A DNA stretch of 64,000 bases from an uncultured Synergistales bacterium (GCA_905234075.1 CAJOGI010000001.1:62001-126000), one strand, 5' to 3'; numbered from the stretch's first letter, positions 1 through 10,600 are shown. Made by a program: numbers and translations. Notes: generated from the sequence alone by a model not told the origin.

Positions 1-2
1 GG

Positions 3-323
3 CACAGGCAAATTAGCTTATTGGGAGGTGAGAGCGTACAAAAAGCACAAAAAAATTTGTCTGTTAATTTAGCTCCGGGCGATTTTGCTGAAAATATTTT
101 AATCGAGGGAATTTGTTTATATAAATTACCAGTCGGTACACGCTTGAAAATTGGTACGGCATTGTGTGAAGTAACTCAGATCGGCAAAGAATGCCACTCT
201 GATTGCGCAATTCGCAAATTAACGGGCGATTGCGTTATGCCGCGTGAGGGGGTTTTTGCAAAGGTTCTCGAGGCGGGCGAAGCTAAAGCAGGAGACTTTG
301 TTCAGGTAGGAGTTAGGAATTAG
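3..323 (+). CDS. MOSC domain protein (C-terminal part, cut by window edge)
   Basis: Sulfurase-type MOSC domain linked to molybdenum cofactor handling. The reading frame is open from base 3 and already reads HRQISLL before the first possible start (TTG at 21), which matches the interior of MOSC proteins, so the true start lies outside the window. Family landmarks visible are the PGDFAENI segment, the LPVGTRL strand, and EVTQIGKECHSDCAIRK with the conserved cysteine, followed by GDCVMPREGVF. In related bacteria this domain can stand alone or be fused to MogA; the missing part decides that. It lies 16 bases before modA, so it is probably in the molybdate operon. Its last codons and TAG stop come from a TAGGAGN repeat. 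Confidence 0.88.
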   Translation, partial: HRQISLLGGESVQKAQKNLSVNLAPGDFAENILIEGICLYKLPVGTRLKIGTALCEVTQIGKECHSDCAIRKLTGDCVMPREGVFAKVLEAGEAKAGDFVQVGVRN

Positions 324-329
324 GAGGTA
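303..329 (+). repeat. TAGGAGN dispersed repeat copy 1
   Basis: Units caggtaggagttagga and taggaggtaa. It encodes the end and stop codon of the MOSC gene and also supplies the AGGAGG ribosome binding site of modA, whose ATG follows 13 bases later. Confidence 0.8.
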
Positions 330-339
330 AAAATTAAGA

Positions 340-1116
340 ATGAAAAAAATTTTTTTATTAGTGTTGGTATTTATCGTTGCTTCTGTGAATGTTGCAGGAG
401 CGGAGAAAAAAGATTTAATAGTCTTTGCGGCGGCCTCAATGACCGAAACAATGAACGAGATCAAAAATTTGTATGAAAATGAAAATCCTGATGTTAATGT
501 AATTTTTAATTTCGACTCGTCGGGAACGCTCAAGACTCAAATTCAAGAGGGCGCGGCGTGTGATCTATTCATCTCTGCAGGACAAAAGCAAATGAACCAA
601 CTTGAGGAGCTTGGATTAATTCTCAAAGGCACGCGGATTAATTTGCTTGAAAATAAAATTGCTCTCGTTATTTCTGAGGGAGGCGCAGCAAATATAAAGA
701 GCTTCGATGATTTTGCAAAGGCCCTCGAAAACGAAAAAATTTTATTTACAATGGGCAACAGCGATGTCCCCGTTGGTCAATATACGCAGAAAATTTTTGC
801 TTATTACGGCCTCGACGAAAAAAAATTAGCTCAAGCAGGAAAAATTACATACGGCTCAAACGTCAAAGAAGTTACAACGCAAGTTAAAGAGTCGAGCGTA
901 GATTGCGGCGTTATATACTGCACGGACGCTTACAGCGCAGGCTTAAAAATTATTGATACGGCCACTTCGGAAATGTGCGGTCAGGTAATTTATCCGGCGG
1001 CGGTTATAAAAGACAGCGCGAATATTAAAGAAGCTGAAAAATTTTTGGATTATCTTAAAAAATCAGAGGTCATGAAAATTTTTGCGGCAGTGGGTTTTTC
1101 TCCGGCACAAAATTAA
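340..1116 (+). CDS. modA: Molybdate ABC transporter substrate-binding protein
   Basis: Periplasmic molybdate (possibly tungstate) binding protein of 258 residues. Residues 1-21 form a signal peptide (basic start, hydrophobic core, cleavage near AGA). The mature part opens with LIVFAAASMTETM, the typical ModA first strand with the oxyanion-binding serine. FNFDSSGTLKTQI and CDLFISAG follow, then VPVGQYTQKIF and later YCTDAYSAG, all usual ModA blocks. A repeat-derived AGGAGG precedes the ATG. modB follows 9 bases after the stop and modC overlaps modB, giving a modABC operon. Sulfate or phosphate binding is unlikely given these motifs and the neighbours. Confidence 0.95.
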   Translation: MKKIFLLVLVFIVASVNVAGAEKKDLIVFAAASMTETMNEIKNLYENENPDVNVIFNFDSSGTLKTQIQEGAACDLFISAGQKQMNQLEELGLILKGTRINLLENKIALVISEGGAANIKSFDDFAKALENEKILFTMGNSDVPVGQYTQKIFAYYGLDEKKLAQAGKITYGSNVKEVTTQVKESSVDCGVIYCTDAYSAGLKIIDTATSEMCGQVIYPAAVIKDSANIKEAEKFLDYLKKSEVMKIFAAVGFSPAQN

Positions 1117-1125
1117 AAATTAAAA

Positions 1126-1806
1126 ATGGATTTTTATCCGCTTTATAATTCGTTAAGGATTGCGGCTATTAGCAGCGTTATTGTGTTTTTTGCAGGGATT
1201 GCCGCAGCTTATTACTCTTCGCGGCTTCCAAAATTAGTAAAAGGATTTTTGGACGTTGTTTTGACTTTGCCGCTCGTGCTTCCTCCGACTGTGTGCGGAT
1301 ATTTTTTGATTGTAATTTTTGGATTAAAAAGGCCGCTTGGAAAATTTTTGGCTCATTTTGGAATTAAATTCGTAATGACGTGGTACGGAGGCATAATCGC
1401 GGCGGCGGTCGTTGCTTTTCCTTTGATGTACAGGACTGCACGCGGAGCGTTTGAAAGTTTCGATATGAACTTGGCTTATTCTGCGCAGACTTTGGGACTG
1501 TCCGACACTTATATTTTTTGGCGGATAATGATGCCTGCGTGCCGTCAGGGAATCATCGCCGGAGCTGTTTTATCTTTTGCCCGCGCACTTGGAGAATACG
1601 GAGCTACAAGCATGTTAATCGGCTACACACCGGGACGGACGGCAACAATTTCAACTACAGTTTATCAATTATGGCGCACAAATGACGAGGCCGGAGCTTT
1701 TTTGTGGGTCATGATAAATTTAGCTATCAGTGCCGTTGTTTTACTGCTCGTGAATATGCTTGAGGAGGGGCGCAGAAAAAATCATGAGCCTTTTTATAAA
1801 CATTGA
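1126..1806 (+). CDS. modB: Molybdate ABC transporter permease
   Basis: Inner-membrane permease of 226 residues with about five hydrophobic segments. The cytoplasmic coupling loop is clear: AQTLGLSDTYIFWRIMMPACRQGIIAG, then ALGEYGATSMLIG, which is diagnostic for ModB and related permeases. No strong Shine-Dalgarno is visible in the short AT-rich gap after modA, so translation may be coupled to modA. The end overlaps the beginning of modC by about 23 bases. Confidence 0.94.
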   Translation: MDFYPLYNSLRIAAISSVIVFFAGIAAAYYSSRLPKLVKGFLDVVLTLPLVLPPTVCGYFLIVIFGLKRPLGKFLAHFGIKFVMTWYGGIIAAAVVAFPLMYRTARGAFESFDMNLAYSAQTLGLSDTYIFWRIMMPACRQGIIAGAVLSFARALGEYGATSMLIGYTPGRTATISTTVYQLWRTNDEAGAFLWVMINLAISAVVLLLVNMLEEGRRKNHEPFYKH

Positions 1807-2824
1807 AAAAAATTTTGAAAACTTTTCACTAAAAATTAATCTTGAGAACGATAACAATATTCTTGGTATTCTCGGTGCTTCGGGCTGCGGAAAGAGTATG
1901 ACGCTGAAATGTATCGCAGGCATTGAAAAGCCGGATAAAGGCAAAATTATTCTCGATGATGAAATTTTATTTGACTCGCAAAAAAAAATTAATCTGCCTC
2001 CGCAAAAAAGAAAAGTCGGTTATTTGTTTCAAAATTACGCGCTCTTTCCTAATATGACTGTGAAACAGAATATTTTATGCGGACTTCATGACGAAAAAAA
2101 TATTAAGCTCAAAGAAAAAATTTTTTCTGATACTATCGAACTTTTGAATCTAACAGAATTAATTAATCATAAACCTCATGAATTATCAGGAGGCCAGGCA
2201 CAGCGCACGGCACTCGCAAGAATTTTGGTGAACCGTCCTAAAATTTTAATGCTTGATGAACCCTTTTCAGCTCTCGACAGCCATTTAAGATTAAAACTTC
2301 AGATGAAAATAAAAAATTTATTAAAAAATTACGGGCGCGGAGTTATTCTCGTTACTCACGACAGAAACGAGGCTTACAGAATGTGCAATTACATTGCCGC
2401 TATGGACGACGGAAAAATTTTGACGCTGAAGGATACTCACGAATTTTTTGCAAATCCTGAAAGCGTCCCTGCCGCAATTTTATCAGGCTGTAAAAATATA
2501 GCTCAAGCCGAAAAAATCAGCGACTATAAAATTTACGTCCCAGAATGGAATATAACGCTGTCAACAAAAATAAAAGTTAAAGATAATATTAAAGCTGTAG
2601 GAATACGCGCACATCATTTCAGCAAAGATATAAAAAAGAACCGAAATAAAATTACATTCATTCGAGAAATGGAAGAGCCTTTTGAATATGTAATTGAATT
2701 TCGGTTTGCAGAACAGTCAAAAGAAAGCGAGCCGGTCTGGCTGCGTCTGTCGAAAGATAAAAAGCCCGAAAATTTTTCGGAAGAACTCGGCGTTGAAGAA
2801 GAAAATATTTTACTTTTGTATTAA
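1784..2824 (+). CDS. modC: Molybdate ABC transporter ATP-binding protein
   Basis: ATPase subunit, 346 residues from ATG 1784. This start is preferred over the in-frame start at 1760 because GAGGAGGGG lies at 1762-1770, about 13 bases before it, and the protein then begins MSLFINIEKN like other ModC proteins. Walker A is GASGCGKS (residues 31-38), the signature LSGGQ is at 134-138, and Walker B ILMLDEP at 154-160, followed by the D-loop SALD and the switch histidine in LVTHDR. The roughly 100-residue C-terminal part is a divergent regulatory (Mop/TOBE-like) region. Its end overlaps the end of convergent sbcC by 15 bases. Confidence 0.93.
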   Translation: MSLFINIEKNFENFSLKINLENDNNILGILGASGCGKSMTLKCIAGIEKPDKGKIILDDEILFDSQKKINLPPQKRKVGYLFQNYALFPNMTVKQNILCGLHDEKNIKLKEKIFSDTIELLNLTELINHKPHELSGGQAQRTALARILVNRPKILMLDEPFSALDSHLRLKLQMKIKNLLKNYGRGVILVTHDRNEAYRMCNYIAAMDDGKILTLKDTHEFFANPESVPAAILSGCKNIAQAEKISDYKIYVPEWNITLSTKIKVKDNIKAVGIRAHHFSKDIKKNRNKITFIREMEEPFEYVIEFRFAEQSKESEPVWLRLSKDKKPENFSEELGVEEENILLLY

Positions 2825-5500
2825 GCTGACCCCTGCGCCCTCTATTATGCTAACGCCTTCGTGTTTAGGTATAACGTGAATTTGAACGGCTATACGCTCT
2901 TGAAGTGCCTGAACGTGAGAAATTATGCCGATCATTCTTCCGTCGCGCCTAAGTTCTCCTAGTGCGTCGAGAGCCGTATTTAGCGCGTCTTCGTCGAGAG
3001 AGCCGAAGCCCTCGTCTAAAAATAATGAGTCAATGCGCGATTTATTCCCAGAAATTTTAGAGAGACCGAGCGCAAGCGCGAGACTGATTATAAATCTCTC
3101 ACCGCCGGATAAATTTTCGGTCGGGCGTATCTCTCCGGCCTGTTCCTTATCAATGACGCTGAGCTCAAGTCCGCTGCTCTCCGGCCGTGCCATGAGAACA
3201 TAACGCCCGTTCATTTTTTCGAGCTGTGAGTTGGCTAAGTCGATCATCATGCCAAGCGTTATATTTTGAGCAAAGACGCGGAATTTGTCGCCCTTTGCCG
3301 AGCCTATTAAACTATTCAGCGCGTTCCAGTTTGAAGAAATTTTTTCCTGAGCTTTATATTTTTCGTCTAGCTCCTTTAACTGCGATTTTAATTTCTGCCT
3401 ATCGCTGAGATTTTTCTTGAGCGTAAAAATTTTTTCTTTAAGTGTGTTAATTAATTTCTCGCGCTCTTTGAACTCTGGCAAAAGTTCAGCTAAATTTCTA
3501 GAAGTTATTGCCTTTTCCGATTCGGCTTTTAATTTTTGCTCGAGATTATCTTTAACGCCCTGCAATCTATTTTTTTCGCCATCAAGTTCCTGTTTACGAT
3601 TTTGAAGTTTTTTCAGCTCATCATAGTCAACTTTCGCGGCATTGAAAATTTTTTCGTCCTCAAAATTTTTTTCGTGAAGAGCCGAAATAAAATCGCTTTC
3701 AAGTTTTTTAAGTTCATCTGATAAATTTTCAAGCTCCGAATTTTCGGATAAAAGAGTTTTTTTGTTGGCCTCAATCTGATTTTTCAAAAATTCTCTGCGT
3801 TCTTTGGCACGCTTTATTTTTTCATTGAGGGTCGCCACATCCTGCAGCCAAACATTAATTCTGGGCATTATGTCGGCGACAACTTTTACTGAAATTCCCA
3901 TTTGCTTCATAAGTTCGTCAATTTCAAGCCTTGAAACGGAGCGGCGTTCAGAAATTTTATTAAACTCGCTGATTAAATTATCAAGATTTGTTCTCGCTGA
4001 GCTCTCGATAGATTTCACGGCCGAATAATTTTTGTGAGCCTCGTTAAGTTTTTCGTGAGCCGTCTTTGTCTGCTGTCGTGCAATTTTCAGAGCGTCATCA
4101 AATTTTGAAATATCACCAAAATTTTTTTCTTCTAAAAAATTTGCGCTTGGGTGCTCAGTTGCTCCGCACACGGGGCAGGGCGTTCCGGGCTGTAAATTTC
4201 TTCTGGCATCATCAAAAATTGCTTCTGCTCTCATGCTCACTAATTCTTCAAATTTTTTCGCGGCCTTCGCGTATTCTTCTTGATATTGCGAGTAATTTTT
4301 TTCAGCTGAAGTCAAAGCGGCTTGGGCTGTTTGAAATTTTTTTTCGGCTTCTTTTTTTGCAATTTCGGTATCCTGCTTTTCTTTTGCGATGCTAGAAAAC
4401 AAAATCGCCCGCTCTTTAGCTCTTGCTCCTAAACTTTCCGGAGTTTCGTTTTCAGGGACGTCTTTAGTAATTTTTTTATATATGCTTTCAAGTTCCGGGA
4501 TTTCTTTTTCTTCAGTCTGTGAAAGAATTTCGAGTTCTTGTTCAATTTCGTTTTTTATTTTTTCGACGTGCTCAGAAATTTTTTTGAAATTACTGCGCTG
4601 CGCCTTCAAATTTGAGTAATCTCCAAGCAGCTCTGCGGCTTTCAGGCCCGTTTCAAGTTTTCGCTGATCTGTCGTAAAAATTTCGACGCGCTTTTTATGC
4701 TGCTCAAATTCGTGTTGATTTTCAGCAATATCATTTTCGAGCTTTTGAATATTTTTCAGCCAGTCAATGGCATTTTTAGCTTCGGCCTGTTGATTTTCAG
4801 CTGATAAAAGATTTTTCCCTGCCAAGCTCATAGCGTTGAGTATTTCATCTTCATCATTAAAATCATCGTTAGGTTTTAAGCTGTCGCGCTGAATTTTTAT
4901 ATTATTTAATTCGTTCTGCTCTTGGCCTGCGCGTATATAAACAAGTTTTGAAATTTCGCTGTAAATTTTCGTGCCCGTTAATAATTCTAAGATCTCCGCA
5001 CGTTCGTTTTTATCAGCCTTCAGGAAAGCGTCAAAGCCTCCCTGCTCAAGCATAACGGCCTGCTTAAAGCGTCTAAAGTCAAGGCCGGTTATTTCTTGAA
5101 TTATTTTAGGGGTTTCGCTGACTTTATCTGAAAAAATTTCGCCGCTCTCAGCGTCCGATAGAATATGCTTTTGTTTCTGCAATTTATTTTTTGCTCCGGA
5201 TTTATGCTGACTCCAGAGGCTTATAAATTTTTTTCCTTCGCTCTCAAAAATAACTTTTGCGTAACATTCATCGCTGCGGCGCGACATAATTTCATTCTGT
5301 TTATCGTTAATGCTTACAAGTCTCGGCGTTTGACCGTAAAGAGCGAGGCACACCGCGTCAAAAATTGTAGTCTTTCCCGCGCCGGTAGGGCCGGTTATCG
5401 CAAAAATTCCGTTAGTTTCGTAAAGATTATCAGATAAATCTATCCGCCAGCGTCCGCGCAGTGAGTTAAGATTTTTTAATTCAATTTCTAAAATTTTCAT
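2810..5500 (-). CDS. sbcC: Exonuclease subunit SbcC (Rad50-like SMC ATPase)
   Basis: ATPase of the SbcCD nuclease, which cuts DNA hairpins and protein-blocked ends. 896 residues, slightly shorter than the usual 1000 or so. Walker A is GPTGAGKT at residues 37-44. Two long coiled-coil arms flank a zinc hook CPVC at 442-445 (PGTPCPVCGATEH). The C-terminal lobe has the signature LSGGERF and Walker B SLFLDEGFGSLD with the SbcC HVQAL block near the end. The partner nuclease gene sbcD is not beside it. No clear Shine-Dalgarno precedes the ATG, and the glgB terminator ends about 20 bases upstream, so sbcC either has a very short leader or is leaderless. Confidence 0.93.
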   Translation of the reverse strand: MKILEIELKNLNSLRGRWRIDLSDNLYETNGIFAITGPTGAGKTTIFDAVCLALYGQTPRLVSINDKQNEIMSRRSDECYAKVIFESEGKKFISLWSQHKSGAKNKLQKQKHILSDAESGEIFSDKVSETPKIIQEITGLDFRRFKQAVMLEQGGFDAFLKADKNERAEILELLTGTKIYSEISKLVYIRAGQEQNELNNIKIQRDSLKPNDDFNDEDEILNAMSLAGKNLLSAENQQAEAKNAIDWLKNIQKLENDIAENQHEFEQHKKRVEIFTTDQRKLETGLKAAELLGDYSNLKAQRSNFKKISEHVEKIKNEIEQELEILSQTEEKEIPELESIYKKITKDVPENETPESLGARAKERAILFSSIAKEKQDTEIAKKEAEKKFQTAQAALTSAEKNYSQYQEEYAKAAKKFEELVSMRAEAIFDDARRNLQPGTPCPVCGATEHPSANFLEEKNFGDISKFDDALKIARQQTKTAHEKLNEAHKNYSAVKSIESSARTNLDNLISEFNKISERRSVSRLEIDELMKQMGISVKVVADIMPRINVWLQDVATLNEKIKRAKERREFLKNQIEANKKTLLSENSELENLSDELKKLESDFISALHEKNFEDEKIFNAAKVDYDELKKLQNRKQELDGEKNRLQGVKDNLEQKLKAESEKAITSRNLAELLPEFKEREKLINTLKEKIFTLKKNLSDRQKLKSQLKELDEKYKAQEKISSNWNALNSLIGSAKGDKFRVFAQNITLGMMIDLANSQLEKMNGRYVLMARPESSGLELSVIDKEQAGEIRPTENLSGGERFIISLALALGLSKISGNKSRIDSLFLDEGFGSLDEDALNTALDALGELRRDGRMIGIISHVQALQERIAVQIHVIPKHEGVSIIEGAGVSLIQK

Positions 5501-5515
5501 GATGATAAATAAAAA

Positions 5516-5556
5516 AATAAAAAAAGAGGCTCTATGTTACTCACACAAAGCCTCGT
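5516..5556 (-). terminator. Rho-independent terminator of glgB
   Basis: Reading leftwards after the glgB stop, stem GAGGCT (5554-5549) pairs with AGCCTC (5531-5526) and is followed by a run of seven T and another T-rich stretch. Confidence 0.8.
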
Positions 5557-5566
5557 AAATAAAAAA

Positions 5567-7498
5567 TTAAATTTCGTTTCTCGTGTTGAAGTGGAACATA
5601 ACAATTCCAAGCGGCGGCAGACTAAGCACAAGCGAGTAAGGAAGATTATGGCACTCGACCATCTCTGTTTCCATTCCTCCGCAGTTGCCTATACCGCTTC
5701 CGCCGTACTGCGTCGAGTCGCTGTTGAGAATTTCTTTCCAGAAGCCCATGCGCGGAACGCCGACACGATAGCCGAATCTTGGAACGGGCGTAAAATTCGC
5801 GGCGCATAAAACATATTCTTCGTCGCTCTTGCCCTTGCGCCACCACACTATCACGCTGTCGTGCCAGTCGGAGCAGTCAACCCACCTGAAGCCATCGTTA
5901 GTAAAGTCAAGTTCATGGAGCGGCTTATATTCTTTCAAGGCTTTGTTCAAATCTCTGACCCAGTTTTGAATACCTCTGAAGTCTTCTTTTTGAAGTAAAT
6001 GCCATTCGCACGCGCTGTCGTGATTCCATTCGAGACCCTGAGCAAATTCACCGCCCATGAACAATAATTTTTTGCCCGGATGCGCCCACATGTAGCCGTA
6101 AAGAAGTCTCAAATTTGCGCGCTTCTGCCACCAGTCGCCCGACATTTTATTAATTAATGATCCTTTGCCGTGAACGACCTCATCATGTGAAAGAGGCAGC
6201 ATGAAATTCTCGCTGAACGCGTACCAGATACTGAAGGTTAATTGATTTTGATGCCAGCTCCTGTAAATCGGCTCAAGGCTCATATACTCAAGAGTATCGT
6301 GCATCCAGCCCATGTTCCACTTCATGCCGAAGCCCAAGCCGCCTAAAAATACGGGCCGCGTTACCATAGGCCAGTCGGTACTCTCTTCCGCGATAGTCTG
6401 AATAGTTCCGAAGCGTCCGTATAATTCGCTGTTCATGTCGCGGAGCAGCGATATAGCCTCAAGATTTTCACGGCCTCCGTAAATGTTCGGCACCCATTCG
6501 CCGTTCTTGCGCGAGTAGTCAAGATAGAGCATTGAAGCTACAGCGTCAATTCTTAAGCCGTCCGCGTGATACTGGTCAATCCAGAACGCCGCCGAAGAAA
6601 TTAAATAGCTCCTGACTTCGTTGCGCCCGTAATTGAAAATATAGCTGCCCCAGTCCGGGTGATAGCCCTTGCGCGGGTCTTCGTGTTCATAAAGCGCGGT
6701 GCCGTCATAGCGTGCAAGGCCGAAATCGTCCGTCGGGAAATGGCTTGGGACAAAATCAAGAATGACAGCAATATTTTTCTTGTGTAATTCGTCGATTAAG
6801 TACATTAAATCTTCGGGCGTTCCGTAGCGTGCTGTCGGGGCAAAATATCCTAAAGTCTGATAACCCCATGAGCCGTAAAATGGGTGTTCCATGACGGGCA
6901 GAAATTCAACGGCATTGAAGCCCATGTCCTCGCAGTAGCCCGGAAGCTCTTCGGCCATTTCGCGGTAAGAAAGCGACAGCCCGTCGTCCCAGTGCCTCCG
7001 CCATGAACCTAAATGAACTTCGTAAACGCTCAAAGGCGCGGACATGCTCATAGCTTCACCGCGATGTGCGAGCCATTCGCCGTCGTGCCATTCATATTCG
7101 GGCCAGTGGGTTATTGATGAAGTACGGGGCGGAAGTTCAAAGACACGTGAGAACGGGTCCATCTTGTCTTTATATTCGCCGTGAGAATTTTTGATATGAA
7201 ATTTATATAATTCCCATTTCTTGAGGTCAGGCACAAAACCTTCCCAAATTCCTGAGCCGTCCCAGCGTGCTGCCAACGGGTGTGCGCCGGGATTCCAGCC
7301 GTTGAAATTTCCTATAACGCTTACTTCCTGCGCGTTCGGTGCCCACACTGAAAACGCTACGCCTTCAACGTTGTCCGCAGGGTCTGTAAACTTTTGAGCC
7401 CCCATTTTTTCATAAAGATGATAGTGAGTGCCCTGCTTGAAAAGGAATATATCATAGTCAGTTATCGGTGATACGCCGTGTCTGATGTTACCGGCCAT
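5567..7498 (-). CDS. glgB: 1,4-alpha-glucan branching enzyme
   Basis: GH13 glycogen branching enzyme, 643 residues, which forms alpha-1,6 branches in glycogen. An N-terminal carbohydrate-binding module (FSVWAPNAQEVSVIGNFNGW) is followed by the TIM barrel. Catalytic motifs are visible: LDFVPSHF, GLRIDAVASMLY with the nucleophile Asp, TIAEESTDWP with the acid/base Glu, and LPLSHDEVVHGKGSL with the transition-state Asp. No other glycogen genes are adjacent; the gene has its own promoter (7548-7576), AAGGAGG Shine-Dalgarno and terminator, so it is a single-gene unit. Confidence 0.96.
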   Translation of the reverse strand: MAGNIRHGVSPITDYDIFLFKQGTHYHLYEKMGAQKFTDPADNVEGVAFSVWAPNAQEVSVIGNFNGWNPGAHPLAARWDGSGIWEGFVPDLKKWELYKFHIKNSHGEYKDKMDPFSRVFELPPRTSSITHWPEYEWHDGEWLAHRGEAMSMSAPLSVYEVHLGSWRRHWDDGLSLSYREMAEELPGYCEDMGFNAVEFLPVMEHPFYGSWGYQTLGYFAPTARYGTPEDLMYLIDELHKKNIAVILDFVPSHFPTDDFGLARYDGTALYEHEDPRKGYHPDWGSYIFNYGRNEVRSYLISSAAFWIDQYHADGLRIDAVASMLYLDYSRKNGEWVPNIYGGRENLEAISLLRDMNSELYGRFGTIQTIAEESTDWPMVTRPVFLGGLGFGMKWNMGWMHDTLEYMSLEPIYRSWHQNQLTFSIWYAFSENFMLPLSHDEVVHGKGSLINKMSGDWWQKRANLRLLYGYMWAHPGKKLLFMGGEFAQGLEWNHDSACEWHLLQKEDFRGIQNWVRDLNKALKEYKPLHELDFTNDGFRWVDCSDWHDSVIVWWRKGKSDEEYVLCAANFTPVPRFGYRVGVPRMGFWKEILNSDSTQYGGSGIGNCGGMETEMVECHNLPYSLVLSLPPLGIVMFHFNTRNEI

Positions 7499-7547
7499 TA
7501 AAATGCCTCCTTCGTAGAATAAAATTAAAATTAAAGAACTTGAGAGA

Positions 7548-7576
7548 ATTTTACGGGAAAATCGCGTTTATTTCAA
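7548..7576 (-). promoter_or_regulatory. Housekeeping sigma promoter of glgB
   Basis: On the minus strand TTGAAA (7576-7571) and TAAAAT (7553-7548) are separated by 17 bases. The expected transcript start is near 7541, about 40 bases before the glgB ATG. Confidence 0.65.
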
Positions 7577-7609
7577 TAAAAAATCCCCACAGCATGAAAG
7601 CCGCAGGGA
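7571..7609 (-). terminator. Terminator of the Ig-repeat surface protein gene
   Basis: After the stop at 7634 a 10-pair stem including G-U pairs (7609-7600 with 7593-7584) has a loop of six bases and is followed by TTTTTTATT. The T tract overlaps the -35 of the glgB promoter. Confidence 0.75.
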
Positions 7610-7633
7610 CTCTGTAAAAATAGTTTTAGCGTG

Positions 7634-10600
7634 TTATTTTGAGTGCTTTGTTTTCATGAATGTCAATGCAAGAGCCAAGACACTAAGCCCCGCAAAGCCC
7701 ATATCACAACCGCCGCCGCTGCTGCCTATGCTGCCCGTGCCAGAATTTGAGCCTGAGCTTGAAACAGTAACTTTCAAGTCCGCGCTGTCCTCCAGTCCGT
7801 TCTCGTTATAAGCGTAAACGGTAACGTGATAATCTCCTTCCTTCGCAGTAGAAGCCGCTACGACCGTTACTGTGTTGGTGCTGGGGTCGTTGTCTCTGTC
7901 ATAATTCTGGTTGACTGAAGACAGCTCCGTTGTCGTAAGCTCTGAATAATTCCAGTCGTAAACGTTCGCCGCCTTAAACGTTGCGGATACGCTTCCGCCG
8001 GGTGCAACGCTGACGGACTGATCTCCGCTTATTTCAGGCTTCGCTGACGTTATTGACGACGGATCCACGACATCAATAAAGAGAGGCATAGGTGTCTCGT
8101 TGCCGGTGCTGTCATGTCCGTAAACGGTGAAATAACCGCTGTCGGCCTCTGCAGTGATTACATCGGAAGTCTTTGCAGTGGAAGCAGCCGTCATAAAAAT
8201 TTCGCAGATATTCGAATCATCGGGTTTAGGACGCGCAACAACGGTTAAGAAGCTCGGCGTGTCATTTCCGATTGTCCATGTAACAATGTTCGTGCCGCGT
8301 AAAACTGTCTTTACTGTTCCTCCGGGTACAACAGACTTAAACTGGTCTTTCATTGGAGGAACATCGATTTTCGGAGCGTTCGTGTCCTCCACGATGTTGA
8401 CGGTCAACGTCTTTGAAACGCTGTCGCCCTGATTGTTATAAGCAGTAACCGTTATGTCATCAGAGATACCTTCTGCTAAGAAAGAAGACGCCGTTATAAA
8501 GACCGTACAAATGTTTGTGTCATCTTGATATGACAACTCAACGCCGTCAAGTAAGAACGACGCATTGTCGCACGCCCAGAAGCTGATTCCTTCGCCCTTG
8601 AATACTGCCGATACAGTACCGCCGGGCACAACGTTCACGCTTGAAGGCGCGGTCGTGATTGTAGGTTGCTCACTTGTTCCCTCCGTGATGATACTGACAG
8701 TGAGTTTCGCTGGAGAAGCTACAACTTCGCCGACTTCATTATAAGCATAGATGTCTATTGTTGCTGTAGTATCTTGTGATACTGCTTCGCTTGTCGTAAC
8801 AAGAACTTCACAGCGGTTTGTGTTGGTCGAATAATTAAGCTCAACCGCCGTTACTCCGTCAGGAAGATTTCCGTATCTCCAAGTCTTGACATTCTTTCCT
8901 GTGAAGATAGCCCTTGCAGTTCCTCCGGCTATGACTTCTACTTCTCCGTTTCCGTCAATCGTTGCGGAAGCATATGTCGTAGAAGAACTTTCTTCCGTTA
9001 CCGTAACTGTTAAAGTCGCGCTTACCTCTTCGCCGACTGCGTTATAAGCGTAAATATCTGTAGAATATGTGCCTGCTTCAGCCGTAGAACTCGCGGTAAC
9101 GAGAACTTCACAGCGGTTTGTGTTGGTCGAATAATTAAGCTCAACGGCCTTCAACGCCGATGGAAGATTTCCGTACTTCCAAGCATTTACATTCTTTCCC
9201 GTAAATACAGTCCTTACAGTTCCGCCGGCCTTGACTGTTACTTCCTCATTTTTGTCAATCGTCGCAGCGGCGTATGTATCTGTCGTTACTGTAATTTTTA
9301 ATGTTGAGCTTACCTCTTGTCCGACCTCGTTATAAGCATACATAGGTACGGAGTACGTCCCGGCCGTTGCCGTCGAGCTTGCAGTAACAAGAACTTCACA
9401 GCGGTTCGGGTTGCTTGAATAATCCAGCTCAACGGCTTTCACAGCGGCAGGAAGTTTTCCGTATTTCCAAGCGCGGACATTCGTTCCCGTGAAAACGGCC
9501 TTTACAGTTCCGCCGGCCTTGACTGATACTTCCGCGCTCTTGTCAATCGTTGCGGGGGCGTATGTCTGTGTCGTTACCGTAATTTTTAATGTTGAGCTTA
9601 TCTCCTCGCCGATTGCGTTGTAAGCGTAAATAGTTACAGGGTAAGTGCCGGCCTTCGCATTTGAGCTTGCAGTAACGAGAACTTCACAGCGGTTCGGATT
9701 GCTTGAATAGTTCAGCTCAATATCATGTATATCATCAGAAAAATTCCTGTCATAGTCCCAAGCGCGGATATTCTGTCCCGTGAATACAGCCTTTGCAGTT
9801 CCGCCGGCTATAACGGTTACAGACTCGGCCTCATCGATAACAGGGTTTTTGAAGTCATCAGGGTTGGCCGCGACAATATGCAGATAAGCAGGAGTTGTTA
9901 CAACCTGTCCTACTGCGTTATAAGCGTAAACTTTAATGTCCGCAGTAGTAATCACTGCATCAACGCTTGTATTTGTCATGACATACATTTCACAGCGGTC
10001 AGGGTTATCAGCATACGAACATTCAATTTCACTTATCCAAGCATATTTGGCCATGTCAGAACGGTCAACCGCCCAAGACCTTACGTGCTTGCCCGTGAAT
10101 ACCGCCGTTGCTGTTTTGCCCGGCACAACGCTGATTATCTCGTCTGCATCGATTGTTGCTGCTGTGTGCGCTTCGTTCTGGACAACCTTTATGGTCAATG
10201 TTGCAGGGTCTGACTTCTGGCCGATCGCGTTAAGCGCGTAAATTTTTTTCGTGTAGGTTCCGACTGCTGCATTTTCAGCGGCCGTTACCTTAACGTTACA
10301 GCGGTTAGTACTCTTTGAATAATCAAAAGTAATGTCGCTGATTATGTCGCTTGAAAGTTCGCCGTCATAAATCCAACCCTTTGCGTACTTACCCGTGAAG
10401 GTTGCCGTTGCAACTCCGCCCTGTACGACAGTTACTTCTTCGTCGCTGTCAATCGTGGGTTTCATATGGTCTTCGTTGAGCGTAACATTAACCACTATGT
10501 ATTTCTCCATTATATCTGTTCCGAGTTTACCGGCTCCGTTGAAGCCATAAATGAGAATTTTATGTTCTCCGGCTTTCGCGTCAGGGTTGACATTCACATA

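Noticed and set aside
5534-5809. Plus-strand frame over the end of glgB
   Set aside because: Lies fully within glgB and its terminator, no Shine-Dalgarno or homology.
9725-10241. Plus-strand open frames opposite the Ig-repeat gene
   Set aside because: They are shadows caused by repeated codons of the minus-strand gene, without start signals or recognisable protein features.
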